A stretch of DNA of 64,000 nucleotides from Isoetes taiwanensis (Eukaryota; Streptophyta; Lycopodiopsida; Isoetales; Isoetaceae): positions 231,706 through 295,705 of the forward strand of contig JAJEKV010000189.1 of the NCBI GenBank assembly GCA_021234155.1, written 5' to 3'. The position numbers and the translations under genes were made by a program. Under the pieces are notes generated by a model that was given only the letters and a program-made list of their open reading frames with translations, was not told the origin of the DNA and searched no databases. This document shows, piece by piece, positions 50,306 through 62,587 of the stretch (position 1 is its first letter; the number at the start of each line of letters is the position of its first letter).

Positions 50306-52497
50306 ATTAAAAAAAATTTTGGGCCCGAACAAAGAGATGGCAACATGTCTTGTGTAGAAAAATATTGATGACATTAAACGTAAGAAAAGTTCAACGGAAC
50401 AAACATAAGAAAAGTGCAATGGAACATAGCAACTTTAGAATATGGGGCTTCTTCCAAAGCCATAGTGCCTATATCTTGTCAAAACTATACCACCTGTATG
50501 TTTGACAAATAAGGATGAGATACCATAGGACCATAGGAATCGATATTGCAACCACCATAGATTGCAACCACCGTAGATGGTGAAGCTTCAAATTTGATGT
50601 TTAAAGAACAAATAGGGACTTCAAACCAATGCATCCTTGCAAAATAGTAGTGCTTAAATCTTGCCACCAGCTATATCTTCATCAAATAAGGATGAGGTAC
50701 TACACAAAATTGATATTGCAACATACAAATAATATTGATGAGGTACGGACAAGATAATAATGCCTTTGCCCAACATATCCCCTTTTTAAAATGCCATGTA
50801 ATATATCCGGGGCATAGAAGAACAAAGATTTGTATTTCTTGATATACATGTTTCACCATGAACACGTGTTTTAAAATAACGAAAGAGTTAAAACCTTGCT
50901 TGACATGCGCCAATGCGAATGGTCGAAAGCGGCCAGCTTGAAATCGCTTGTGAATTTATGCAACTAAAGCAAAGAACATGATCTACGTACATAAGAGGCA
51001 ACAAAAGGGTAACTCATACCATTCTCATTCACGAAAGTTATTGCTCGAGTTCCGCTTGTAGCCTCTTTATTCCTTCTATGAATTATATTAATCCGCCAAA
51101 GCTAGTATAGCACCAAGGTATCCCAAAATCTAACATGCATTCATGGAACTTCCGTGCATGCACCTCTACCCAACAATACTTGGAATATTGGGCAAATATG
51201 CATTGCATACTAAACTTGCTCAGATTTTAGCATCATTGAAGAATAAGTCGAGAAGACTCGCCTCATTACCAAGCGACAATCAGCAACCGCACAACAAGTT
51301 TCGATTTAGAACTCATTGTATCTATGAGCGGTATCCTTCATATGCCCGCTTCTTTGATATTACGCAATGATTTGCAATGCTCTTAGTAGTGCAATGATTT
51401 CTGCAAGATAGCCACAAGCGTAATGGCAAACCGAGGAAACAATGGATCAATGGCGATGAAACATGTGGAGCTACCGCAACAACATATATTAGATGCTTTC
51501 AAAAATGCCGCAACAAATCATGCTTACCGGAAAATGATCTCACTCCTTGGTATAACAGGACTTGCACCCCGCAAAATGTAATCGGTATTGTAACAATTGC
51601 AACAAAAGCTTACGCATCATCTCATCTTCCTTGATATAACAGAAGTTGACAAAAGCGCAGGTTTCCTTCATTCAAGGTATTAATACATAATATATGGTGG
51701 ATGATTCTCACTAGATATACTCACCGTTTGATGACAAAAATTAACTTGTCATATCCTCATCATGGAACCCCAAATATGCTCAAATATTAATTACTTCGGT
51801 AAAAAATAGTGATTCCAGAGTTTTGCAACAAAATATAGGGCGATATGGCAATAGGTTCTAGAATACATACTTTTTCTCTGTTTGCCAAGCTTTTACTTGC
51901 CACTCTTTGGAACCCCAAATATGCTGAGATACGCTGTGACTTCCATTCAGATCATAACAAAGATAACTCAAAGTACATGTCTTCGTGCTCATATGGACCG
52001 CCCAAAAGCTGTCATAGCTCCACACTGCTCGGCAGCACCACTGCTCGGCATCAGGTGAGAAACCAATGGTTGTGAAACTTGTACCAGATATTGGGACATA
52101 TTCTTCAAAAGGAGCACGCATCTGCATCATGGTCTCTGTGATCTGTAACACGCCATCACCTTTGCAACCTGCCACAGCTACTAACCTAGCCATCAGAGAA
52201 GAGAACTGTGGAAGCCATAGCCTAAATCCCCTTCACTCCACGAACCCTAAAGTCGAACCCTAAAGTTGAATGCCTCGTTGCTTGCATGGCCTTCATAAAA
52301 TTAAATTAATTAAGTTTTTAAGGAACAAAAATATGCAAGGCAAAACCATTGCAAAACCATAGATAAAATGCCATTCAAATATGAGAATCCAGTGTGCACT
52401 CTAGATATACTGATTAGTATGCCTCGTGCAATACACCCATGAAATCATATAAAAACCATGCCAAAAAGTGTATAAAATCACAAAAAAAACCCCCTGT
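50306..52497. other. Rest of the insertion that splits copia RT, unidentified
   Basis: This 2.2-kb stretch lies between the foldback element and the second half of copia RT. It has diverged internal duplications (for example AATAAGGATGAGRTAC and GATATTGCAAC near 50500 and 50690). A single - strand frame of interest is listed separately. No transposase, LTR or poly(A) end was recognised, so the nature of the insertion is unknown. Confidence 0.5.
51858..52193 (-). pseudogene. Open frame of 111 aa, possible captured gene exon
   Basis: The frame starts with an ATG at 52193 and is better balanced in composition than its surroundings (MARLVAVAGCKGDGVLQ...FEEYVPISGTSFTTIGFSPDAEQW). It has several Cys, Trp and His residues and no low-complexity stretch. 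A possible splice donor (CAA-GTAAAA) lies near its 3' end. I do not recognise the family. It may be the first exon of a host gene caught in the insertion, or chance. Confidence 0.3.
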
Positions 52498-53411
52498 TAT
52501 AATGCTACATATTTGCTTTATATGTTGATGATTGCATTATGGCAGCCAACGGAACTAATGTTCTAAATATATGCAAAAAAAAATTTAAATCGGAGATTTA
52601 AAATGACAGACTTGGGAAGTTGCAGCAATTTTTAGGAATAGAAGTGTAAGAAACAGGGAAAAGAGAATATTGAAGCTTAAGCAAACAAGACATATAGACA
52701 ATATGCTGTTGAGATTTAATATGCAAGATGCACATCCAAGAAAACACCGAGTACACGGTCACAAGTTGATTTCTTTGAAAGAAATGGAACAGATACTCTA
52801 TCGAATCCTAATTGAGTGTCTATTTTATCTAGGGAACAACACTAAACCAGACATATCTTATATTCACAATATTCTGAGCAGAAGGTATAATAATCCAAGC
52901 AAGATTCATTGGCTAGCTGCTTAAATGAGTCTTGAAGTATTTAAAAGGGACCAGAGATTATGGTATTACATTTGATTCTGTTGACTAAAGATTATATACT
53001 TATAGTGATGCTGATTGGGGTGGAGATTTAAGGGAACGAAAATCACCCTCAAATTATATTATTTTCTTAGCAGGAGGAGCAATAATTTGGAAGAGTAAAA
53101 AGCAAAATGCAATAGCAATATCTTTAGCTGAAGCAGAATATGTTGCATCCTTACTAGTAGCAAAAGAAATTGCATGGTTAAGGAGACTTCTTGAAGAACT
53201 AAACTATAAGCAGACTGAACCAACACAAATATTTACTGACAGTCAAAGTTGTATTGCAATTGTGAAAAATCCTATGGATCATGAAAGGACCAAACATATT
53301 GAATTGAACATGCACTTTATCAGAGATTTGGCTGCAAAGAAGTATATTCAAATGGTTTATGTGAACACATTAGACCAAGTAGCAGAAAACCTTCACAAAA
53401 GGACTGCATGA
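52498..53411 (+). pseudogene. Copia reverse transcriptase second half and RNase H
   Basis: The copia sequence resumes with LYVDDCIMA (the YVDD catalytic box, about 52512-52540), then LGKLQQFLGIEV, LKQTRHIDNMLLRFNM and the NTKPDISYIHNILSR connection. RNase H follows: YSDADWGGD (first Asp), SPSNYIIFLAGGAIIWKSKKQ, SLAEAEYVA (Glu), FTDSQSCIAI (Asp), ERTKHIELNMHFIRD and VAENLHKRTA, and then a stop at 53409-53411. Several internal stops make it inactive. Order and wording are standard for Ty1/copia. Confidence 0.9.
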
Positions 53412-55857
53412 AGGTAAATTTAACCATCATTCATTTAAATTCGGATTATGTCTTAATTTTGGGACAAATTTTAGTTTGAAGTTTTTCAGGGAAGTTTAGT
53501 TTTTTAGTTTTTCGTAATTCTTTGATCTTTTCTTTAAGAAAAAAAGAAAGAGTAAGTGTGTATAATCTCTTTTCATTTCTTAGGTAGATAAAAGAATAAC
53601 AAGCAATTGAGTCTCACAAATTGAACATCATACACAAGAAAAAAATATTTCATTTATGTTTTATATAATCACAATGTGTGCCCATGCATTATTCCAACTT
53701 CCATAGCTTGTTATTGAGATTGATTAGCTTTCTTGCGTGGTCCAAAAATTCATCCTGGCATACAATAGCATCATGTAGCATTTTCATCAAAGCTACAAAG
53801 ACCACAGAACTGAGTATAATTTTTTCAAAATTGGCATGAAAAAAAAGACTCACAATAAAAAAGTTGGTTCGTGAAGAGATGAACTGCAAATAAAAAAAAC
53901 ATCGCTAGGTTAGTACCATATCATTGTTCTCACATTATGAACTAGAAGCCATGTTGCCATACCAAACATGTTTTCATTTTCCTCAATAAAACTTCCAATC
54001 AGCCATGCCATACCAAACGTGGTAAATAGTCTTACATACTTTAAAAGAAGAAGAACGAAAGAAAGGAATGCTTTGGTGAAGCCGGAAATGGTTTGAAAAT
54101 TGTATGTGTGCTTCCTGCTATCTAATAGACAAATATGACAACATTGTAAATGAGTAATAAGCTATCTAACACACAAACATGATAACAAAATTCTAAATGG
54201 ATAAAATATTTTACATTCACTCGACTTTATTGCATAATGCAAAAAATATCTTAGTTTACCTTGAAAATGAGCTGAAAACAAGCTTGAAATATGTTCCAAG
54301 AATTTAGTTCACCTAAAAACACCCAAAAAGATTGATTTAGCCCAAGCATAACTAGAAAGAATAAAGTTAATTGTCAACTTAAAAACGCCCGAAAATTTTT
54401 TATTCACTCATTTTGATAAAGAACAAAACAAGCCCAAAACATGCTAAAACTACACGCTTGGCGTGAATATGGTGGCAGACCATATTCAAAAATGGCAATA
54501 TGAAAAATAACTTCCTGATTCAAAAAGTAGACCAGAAAAGCTTTAAAATTGATTGAAAATCCAAATACAAAAACCATATTCTTTGATTGAAAACCCTTAA
54601 ATTGCTTACCGTAATCGACCTCCAATTTCAAGTTATTTCGATGTGTAGTTATTGATGCTCCACATTGTGGGATTGAAGAGTTCTTTCCAAGTGATCTTGT
54701 AGAACATAATAGTTTTGTTCTGGAAGGAATCCTATTTTGCAGGTTCCTCACGAGTCAGCATAGCTGCCGGAAATGGAAGCCTAACAAATTCCAAACCAAA
54801 TAAGAAATAATAAAAAAAAAAAGACATAAAGATTAAAAAAAAAAAAATTGGGCGCTCATATTCTTGATGTTGGATCAGAGAATTCTCGGCGGTATCGGAT
54901 AAATTTGAATCCACGATCCCGGCAGGTTTACGGTTGGCTACAGATAAGGCCAATCTCCACATCGATCAGCGACCCTAAAAGCTCGAAAGAGATTTGTTCA
55001 GACTCGGAACAGAGTTTTGCTCAGATGGATTGCTTAAAATGAATTTCCTCAAAAAGATTTTGCTCAAAACGAATTTTGCTATGATTTTGGCTTATATAAA
55101 TGTTGCACAACTGACCTCGCTCAGATGGCCTTGTAGCAGACGAATTCTATGTTAATATAACAGGGCAATAGAACTTTCAAAAATTAATATTTAAGAAATG
55201 GGCAGATCAAAAGAAAATAGAGCTGACCTTTGCCGGATTAGTAAGATACGATGGAAGGGAGCCTTGAGTTGGTAGAAGAGCAGCCTAGTGAAAAAATTGC
55301 ATCAAGAATAGATGCCGAAATGGGCATCAGAAGCTCTAGAATGTGCCTGCCCATCCAATCATGATTCCAAGGAGCATCATTGATGTGGACTCCAAGGATC
55401 CCATCTGCAGCATGAAAGAATGAAAGGAGAAGGCATGGATCGAGCAAGAAGCTGCAACAGAAAGCACAAAAGAAGCACAAAATGTGTTTCCTAAATTTGA
55501 ACTTCACGCACATGGTTCATGAAATTTGAATTTTGTCCATTTTGTTCTTTCTTCTCACTCACCGAAATTACAGAAAGCATCCGAGACACGCCCCCAAAAA
55601 CATCTGCTTGGAGGCTTGAAAACTTTTTGAGGCCTCAGATTGCACCGTTCCTGTAGAAACACAGACAATCCCGTTATTGGCACAAACAAATCAGAGGCAG
55701 CACGAAGGATCACAAAAAGGACGAATCCAGGCGTCGAATTTGGGAAGCCAAGTCATGATACCATATAATGGAGATCGAACTATACTAAATCGGATGCAGT
55801 TTGCAATATCTGGATCATCTGCCATTATGTAGTATCTGGAGCGCCCTCCTCTTCTAT
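53412..55857. other. Intergenic beyond the copia element
   Basis: A polypurine-like tract (AAGAAAAAAAGAAAGAG, 53537-53553) is where a 3' LTR would start, but nothing matching 46764-47199 follows. A - strand frame at 55513-55238 (91 codons, DAPWNHDWMGRHILELL) could be an exon remnant but is unidentified. The rest is AT-rich and featureless. Confidence 0.4.
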
Positions 55858-56030
55858 TTCCAGAAACAGATAGAAATCAGGTAGAAACAGAAGGAGAGGA
55901 AATAGAGGAAATCAGGTAGAAATTAGGTAGAAGATGAGAGAACAGAAGAGGTAGAACAGAGGAGAGAATAGAAGAGGTAGAAACAGAAAAGGATTTCCAG
56001 AAATAGATAGAAATCAGGTAGAAGAGGAGA
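55858..56030 (+). repeat. Purine-rich minisatellite
   Basis: Irregular repeats of a unit of about 20-25 bp built from AGAAATCAGGTAGAA, ACAGAAG and GAGAGGA fill this stretch, with almost no pyrimidines over about 150 bp of the + strand. Confidence 0.8.
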
Positions 56031-57425
56031 GAACCAGCGAACTTGCAACTGGACCTAAACAGCTCGATTCTGGGGAAATCCGTCATATCTAATTGCTGGT
56101 AAGTGGGTAATGTCTTATTGTTCCATGTCCATCTGCCCCTATGCAGGTCCACTGTTGTGTTTTTTCCTTTCTAATTTCTTCTATTCCCATTTCTACTATT
56201 CCCAAAACAATCAAGTTCTGGCACGCTTAGTCCTCTTAAAAGTCCAAGTTCAAATCTTTAGGCTCCTGTGTATAACCTTGAGTCCACAATTTCTTGCTTT
56301 ATAGATAATTCCGTAAGACTTGATTGTTTAAAAATGTAATCGGACTTATTTTTCATGTGAACATGAAGCGTGATCCATGGTTTCAGATGATGGATTTGCA
56401 ATTTCCTCAAGCGAAGATGGAATCCAAAACACGCTAGGCGTGATTTGCAAAAGAGTGAATCCTAAATGTTGAGCCTTCATTGTTTTATAGGAGTGGATCC
56501 TAAACCACACACACACATGGTTTGCATTATTTTCATGTGAATTTTGTACCTTAGCAAGAAGAAACCATAGTGGTAAAATTTCATAGTAGTAAAACTTCCT
56601 GCTTAGAACTCGTAATTAAGTTGACATATGAGGTATCTTATATCTTATATGAGGTGTATTTTCTATCAATATTATTATGTTGGCTAGTACATGCTCGGTG
56701 TGATTTTTTTTATTCCATATCTACGATATCATGCTTGCTTAGCACTGGGTATGATTATGTTTTGTTCCATAACTAGGTTTCCTCTACAATATTATCCTTG
56801 TAATACACGCTTAGCATGATTTTGTTGTTCCAACAATCATGTGGGATTGTAATGCACACTTAGAGCATAGAATGTTTGAGGAACATCATAACAAGTTTGA
56901 ATCTGCCAGGGTAATAACCACATCACCTGCATACTGAATCTGATAATGCACAAGGGGTTTTCTAGGGAACTCCAAGAATTCCCTAGAAAAAATTGGTAAG
57001 AACTTGTCTATGTTGCAACTTTCACCTCATCCAATTGTTAGTTGTTACTCCATCCTAGGCCCATTCAAAGGCCTGCAGGTAAACGTATTTTCATTAAAGA
57101 CATGGGGACTATGATGAATCCAACAGGCAAGCCTATCTTTATCAAACACTTGAGTAACATGATGGATGAGCTTGGTATCGAGAATAAGGATGATATAATC
57201 ATAGTGGATAATGATGCTCTCAAATGCTTCTACAATCAAATGCAGGCCCTGAATCCACCATCTTATGATCCAAAAAATTTTGCGACAGATAGTTTTCTGG
57301 TGAAGTTTATTTCTATTATGAATAATTTGGCTATGGGGATGACGATCGTGAAGTGTTAGATTCACACCGAAACTAGATAGAACGACCCGACATGGAACCA
57401 CACCTTGTTAAATACGTGGAAAAAC
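56031..57425. other. Intergenic, weak dispersed motif
   Basis: Degenerate copies of a CACGCTTAGCATGATTTTGTTGTTCCA-like motif recur at about 56432, 56686, 56725 and 56803. A 105-codon + strand frame at 57042-57359 has no recognisable domain and is not called as a gene. Confidence 0.4.
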
Positions 57426-57583
57426 ATGGATTGATCCCTTAATGTTTTATTGGAATATATGATTATTTTGTATGATATTTGTGTCAGCTATCCATAATCC
57501 CGGGATGGATTGATCCCTTAATGTTTTATTGGAATATATGATTATTTTGTATGATATTTGTGTCAGCTATCCATAATCCCGGG
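57426..57583 (+). repeat. Perfect 79-bp tandem duplication
   Basis: Bases 57426-57504 (ATGGATTGATCCCTTAATG ... ATAATCCCGGG) are repeated without any change at 57505-57583. Identity at this length in otherwise decayed DNA means a recent event or an assembly artefact. Confidence 0.95.
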
Positions 57584-57622
57584 TCTCCAATTGCCTCGCA
57601 AATATGTAATCTGTTATTATCA

Positions 57623-57790
57623 AACCTAATATTTTCATCTCAATGCTGTTCTATTTTGGTCTCATCTATCTTAGCAACGACACACGGGAATTGCAACCTA
57701 ATATTTTCATCTCAATGCTGTTCTATTTTGGTCTTTTTTGCATATTTCAATTCGCATATGAAACGACACATGGGAATTGCAACCTTATAT
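57623..57790 (+). repeat. Second tandem duplication, about 72-86 bp unit
   Basis: AACCTAATATTTTCATCTCA begins at 57623 and 57695, and ACGACACAYGGGAATTGCAACCT occurs at 57677 and 57763. It directly follows the perfect 79-bp duplication. Confidence 0.85.
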
Positions 57791-57908
57791 TATTTATCAA
57801 GTCCAAAAAGGGACTAAAAAAAAAAAAAAAAAAAAACCCCCAGAAGACAACAACAGGTTGGCGTAATTTTGGAGTTGACGTAATCCCAATTTAATTGGAT
57901 GATGGTTA

Positions 57909-58980
57909 TTTGCACTGCTGCAAGTTTTGAAATCCCCTAAGTGTGGGAAATTGTCCCATGACTTGCAGATTCTCGTGGGAACTATTAATGTGATGATGAC
58001 TCGCTAATTTATTGATTTCTATTGGTTTTGATGGGAATCAATATACATGACTTTTGACATTAATGCGGCCCTTAAGATTTTTAGCGTAGAGTAAAGGGTC
58101 GTTCACATGATAATCTTTTGGGTCAGCAGATGTAAGCTGCTGATTCTGCTACTCCAAATACGTCCAGCTGAATCAGCCACGTCGGTAGCATCCCGCGATA
58201 GCTAAACTCTCATAATGGTGGCTCAGCCCAAGTTCAGCAAGGACTCAGCCATCCTGTGGCGATCTGATCCAGTATAAAAAAAGGCCATATCTAAAGGATG
58301 CCAGATAACGCAAAAGGCCACTAGGCATACAAGGCATGCTTTTGAGTCGTTGGTCTTCAATCTTTATTTGGTTTAGGTTTAGAAGTAAATCGGCTGGAAT
58401 GGCCTCAGCCATCGCCATACTAGCTGCTATGCAAAAATTGAGATCTCGTTTACATTTGGCTTCACCTGCAGATGTAGGCACCTTTGTTGTTAACAGATCC
58501 AGGAACAACTATGCCTTGGTTCTGCAAACGGGAACATCCTAAACGCAATAACTTAGTGCCTCGGTTCTGCAAATAGGAACATCCTAAGCGTGATATACGT
58601 GCTACAAAATTATCGTAAACATTCGAGCTACGGGAAAGATTCCCGCTGCTACCATAGTAGTAACATGAACAGGGGCAGAAATAGGACTAGCCCCTTCTAT
58701 AATATCATGCAACCATAGGTAAAGTTCACTTAGGGTTCAATCTGATGTTTCTATCCCTCCTTCTGTTGTGTTTTCCTTTTTTAAAAGTGTTATTAGTTTC
58801 TTAAGGGCATTTCCATTTCTAGTTGCATTCATTTAAAATCAAATTTCAAGATTCGAAAACTTTTAATGTTTCATTCCATTGCTGCAGGAAAATCTCTTGT
58901 TTCTGTAAAAATCCCCTTTGTCTGCATCGAACATGGATAGACATCCCTATTTTAAAAATATCTGTAGCTTCGGCCTTTTG
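57909..58980 (+). repeat. Dispersed repeat R1, copy 3 (A-B-C, longest)
   Basis: Segment A (57918-58146), segment B (58150-58713) and segment C (58714-58833 and on to about 58980) are contiguous here, so this copy shows the parental order. A poly(A) run of about 22 (57815-57836) lies 80 bp upstream. B holds a 47-codon frame (58399-58542) and a short direct repeat of TTCTGCAAA.RGGAACATCCTAA (58519 and 58565). No terminal inverted repeats, LTRs or tail were found that would define the element class. Confidence 0.85.
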
Positions 58981-60748
58981 AATTTTGAGGAAGTTATGGC
59001 TTATCAGTTTGTTTTGTGTATTGCTCTCCTTGATTGTTTACTCATTCCTCCTAATGTAATTGCACATTTTTCAAAGTTCGCTCTAGAATAGTTTGATTAG
59101 CTTTTATTGTTTGAGGCTTGTGAAACTTGCTAGATTGCATATGGTGGAAGTTCTTGAAAGTGGCAGGCGTTTTTTACATCAGTCCTTGGTATAGGGGTTC
59201 CAAATATTTAGCACTTGAATGCCTTTTTTGCTCTTCAAAAGGTTACATGCAATAGCGATAAAGTGTTTGATGAAAGATATGATCTCATGACGCTATGCCA
59301 CAATCCACATACTCCATGGAGATCCTACTAATCAAACTTAGTTCGATGCGGTAAATATCTCGATCTCTAGCTGAGGGTCTTGGGTCTTCTAGTACACTGC
59401 AATTGTATTTCTATCTCATAAATGCACTATTCCTTCTCAAATCTGGCATGGTTATTTTTGCTGACGGAGTATATCCTTGTAAACTCGAGCCCACCCACAT
59501 GAAATAATGACGAAGGTTTAGAAAGCATTACACAACCTGGATATCTCTGGGAAGAAAACGGGTCATTATAATGTGAAGTGTCGAGGTTGCTCCAAGTGCA
59601 AGGCATCATGATGGTGGTTCATAGAATAATCTTGCAGATACACCCATGGTGCCAAGTTTTTGTATTTCATAGTAAATAAGAGTTGCTCTCATGCATACAG
59701 AAGCCATGCCAGTGTTTGATGTGTAACACTTATTTGTCACTTTGTCTAGCCAGATTTTGTTCAATGTTGAGGTCTGGACATCCTTTTGATAGAATATGGG
59801 AAATGGCAGTTGTTCTATGGTCGCTTGTTGAGCCCATTAACCTTTTTTGTTTTGCACAAATGCAAGTGCTCGTGTGTAGATCATGTCAAATTTTCTCCTA
59901 TTTATGTTCTTACAAAACTAGGCTATTTTCCATAGAACAACGACTAGGTTGGCATATGACAATATATAGAATGATTGGTTTCAAATCATTTCCAGCTAAT
60001 GTCTCCTCTATCTACATAACTGCCATACTACATAACTGCCATACTAGGAGATTCAGTATGATGGACATCCTCCATATGGCAATACTACGTTCACAAGCGA
60101 AATTATATTTTCTCCATGTAGACATTTTGTATTATTCATATCATTTCAAGTAACAATTTGTAATGGTTGATCAAGGACCCCATGCTCAGTTCAAATCCCC
60201 CCACTCAAATTTTTTGTTGTTTCAAACTGCTTAAAATTTTTGCTGGGTAAGGATGGGCTAATGAAGGTCAAAAGGTGGGCATTTGAAGGGCACTTATGGT
60301 CCATTGAAGGGGTTTTTGGGGCAAAACCTTCACAACAAACTCCAAAAATTTTATAATTTTTATAAATATCTCGTGCGTGGTATCAAATTAAAGCCGAGCT
60401 TCTAAATTTTACTACATTATATTTACATTTGATATCAAAAATTTTAGAACCCGTTATACTAAAGTTCTTTCCCTTGAAGTGGGCTCTTCATGGGCACCCT
60501 CCTCTAATGGGAATGCACCCTAAAATGGGTCTAGTAATAGTGAATTGTACCTAGTGAATGTGAAACTGGCTATCTACCCCTTGTTTTTCCTAGTCGAATT
60601 TAAAGGACAAATTTAGAAATTTTTGACAACACTCCTACTAGCTCATGCTTTCATTTTTGGAACTTATTTCTCATTAATGGGATTCCCCACATCGAAAAGG
60701 CAATAGCCACACCATCTCGATTTAGAAATAGTTCGACTTTCAGCCTAA
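58981..60748. other. Intergenic between R1 and the PPR gene
   Basis: AT-rich. A 156-codon + strand frame at 59683-60153 is rich in Cys, Leu and Phe, with no domain that I recognise, and its sequence is the poorly complex kind found elsewhere in the window. It is not called as a gene. The stretch just 3' of the PPR gene shows no clear poly(A) signal. Confidence 0.4.
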
Positions 60749-62587
60749 TCAAGTATAATGTCGCTTGACCCCCCCAGCTAGAGAGTAAATGTTTGATAAG
60801 AGGCAGAATCCTGCAGCACCCCATAACCTAAATGTGGTAACAGTGTGCTCTGCAAGATCAATATTATCATAAAGTCCACAAGCACTGAGAAAACATGTAT
60901 GCATTTCGATACTTGGCTCAAAAGGCATTGTATTCAGTAAGTCTTCTGCTTCAGCTAGAAATCCAGCACGACCAAGGAGGTCAATCAAACATGCATAATG
61001 TTTGGTTATAGGTTTATCAGCGTAAACTTGAGTAATTGATCCTAAATGGTAAAAACCTTCATCAACAAGACGAGAGTGGCTGCAAGCAGACAAAATAGAT
61101 GTGAAGGTGGCCTCCCCCGGCTTCATACCAGCTTCTTGCATTAGTGCAAAGACATGAAAGGCATCATTAGCCCTGCCATGATGCATATATGCTGCAATCA
61201 ATGCAGTCCATGATATAATATCCTTCAAAGCTAACTTGCCAAATACTTGGAGGGCACTCTCCAGGCTCCCACACTTAGCATACATATCAATAAGGCTATT
61301 TCCAAGGAATAGATCCAGTTCTTGACCACTTTCAATAAATTTAGCATGAAGGTTTTTTCCCATCTCAAAGTCTCCTAAAACTGCACATACATTCACTGCA
61401 ATTATGTAAGTTACTATACTTGGCTCCACATTCTCCAGATCCATGTGTTTAAATACCTTAAGCACATCTTTCTTCTGACCAAACTGTATAGACCCTGCGA
61501 TCATTGCACTCCATGACACAACATCACGCCCAGACAATCGGTCAAAGATTTTGCAGGCGTCACGCATGCTTTGACACTCTACATACATATTGATGAGAGC
61601 ATTACCTACAGAGTGGTCCAAAACTATTTTGGCTTTAAGGATCATGGTATGAACAAATTTACCTTGTCCTAGAGCGGCCTCATTGGCACATGCACACATG
61701 ATGCCTTGGAATGTTATTTCATTTGGTTCCACGCCAACCTGTTGCATTTGTTGAAAAAGTTTAATTCCCTCTTTGCTGCCACAGCAATAATCAAATCCAG
61801 CAATTATTGCAGTCCATGATACAACATCTTGTATAAACAACCGGTCAAAGACAATGCAAGAATAATAGATGCTTCCACATTTTGCATACATGTCAACCAG
61901 ACCATTTGACAAAATAGAATCAGCTTCAGAGCCACTTTGTAAAACGTGACAATGTAACCATTTACCATATGAAAGAGATGCAATGGCACAACATGCAATC
62001 AGAAGCCCAGATAATACAAAGTTGTTCATCTTGATGTTTTCAAGTTGCATACGTTCTGGAAGTTTGAGTGCTTCTCTACCTTGTCCATGATGGGCATATC
62101 CTACAATCATGGCTCAAGCCACAACATCACGCACATGTATCACGTCGAATATATGGCAAGCATCTTGTATGTTTCCACATCTATAATACATGTTAATTAA
62201 ATTATTCACCAAAGGAATATGTGAACCACATTGGCACTTCAGGATGTTGGAATGCACCAGCTTTCCATTTGCTAAATCTTGAAGCATAACACATGCACTT
62301 ACACAGCTGACAAAGGTTACCTTGTCTGGCTGAACGCCTTCCTGTTGCATTTGCAAGAAACATTGAAGTGCCTCAGTACCTCCTCCATCTTGTACATATC
62401 CCGTAATTATTATAGTCCAACTAAACACGTTATGTGCCAACATCCTATCAAAGATTTCACATGCAGCCTTTAAGCAACCATACTTGGCATACATGTTCAT
62501 AAGATTGTTCCATGAAATGATGCTGGGCTTAACGTGGGCCTTAAGAAGCTTAGCATGAGCTTGTCTTGCTGATGCCAAGCTTTTCAT
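60749..62587 (-). pseudogene. PLS-type pentatricopeptide repeat (PPR) gene with one in-frame TGA
   Basis: PPR proteins bind organelle RNA, and the PLS class usually directs C-to-U editing. The - strand frame runs 613 codons with a single internal stop (TGA, 62116-62114) after codon 157. Upstream and downstream parts are in the same frame. Repeats show the usual wording: WNNLMNMYAKYGCLKAACEIFDRM, FLQMQQEGVQPDKVTF, NGLVDMYAKCGSI, RDVVSWSAMIAG and NSLIDMYAKCGSLESALQVF. The tail enters an E motif (GAAGFCLLSNIYSLAG) and ends a few residues later, so E+ and DYW domains are missing. The N-terminus starts at repeat level (MKSLASARQAHAKLL), with a TAG five codons upstream (62602-62600) and no targeting peptide in frame. 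A 5' exon is possible. The stop and both short ends favour a recent pseudogene, though a sequence error cannot be excluded. Confidence 0.88.

Noticed and set aside
57042-57359. A 105-codon + strand frame beginning after CATCCTAGGC
   Set aside because: It reads with fair composition but matches no family I know, and a - strand frame of 118 codons overlaps it fully. Neither can be preferred.
59683-60153. A 156-codon + strand frame
   Set aside because: No domain, biased Cys/Leu/Phe composition, and no splice or homology support.
62114-62116. TGA read as selenocysteine, or repaired by RNA editing
   Set aside because: Land plants lack the selenocysteine insertion system, and the U-to-C editing of ferns and hornworts acts on organellar transcripts. 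A nuclear PPR transcript would not be rescued in either way.
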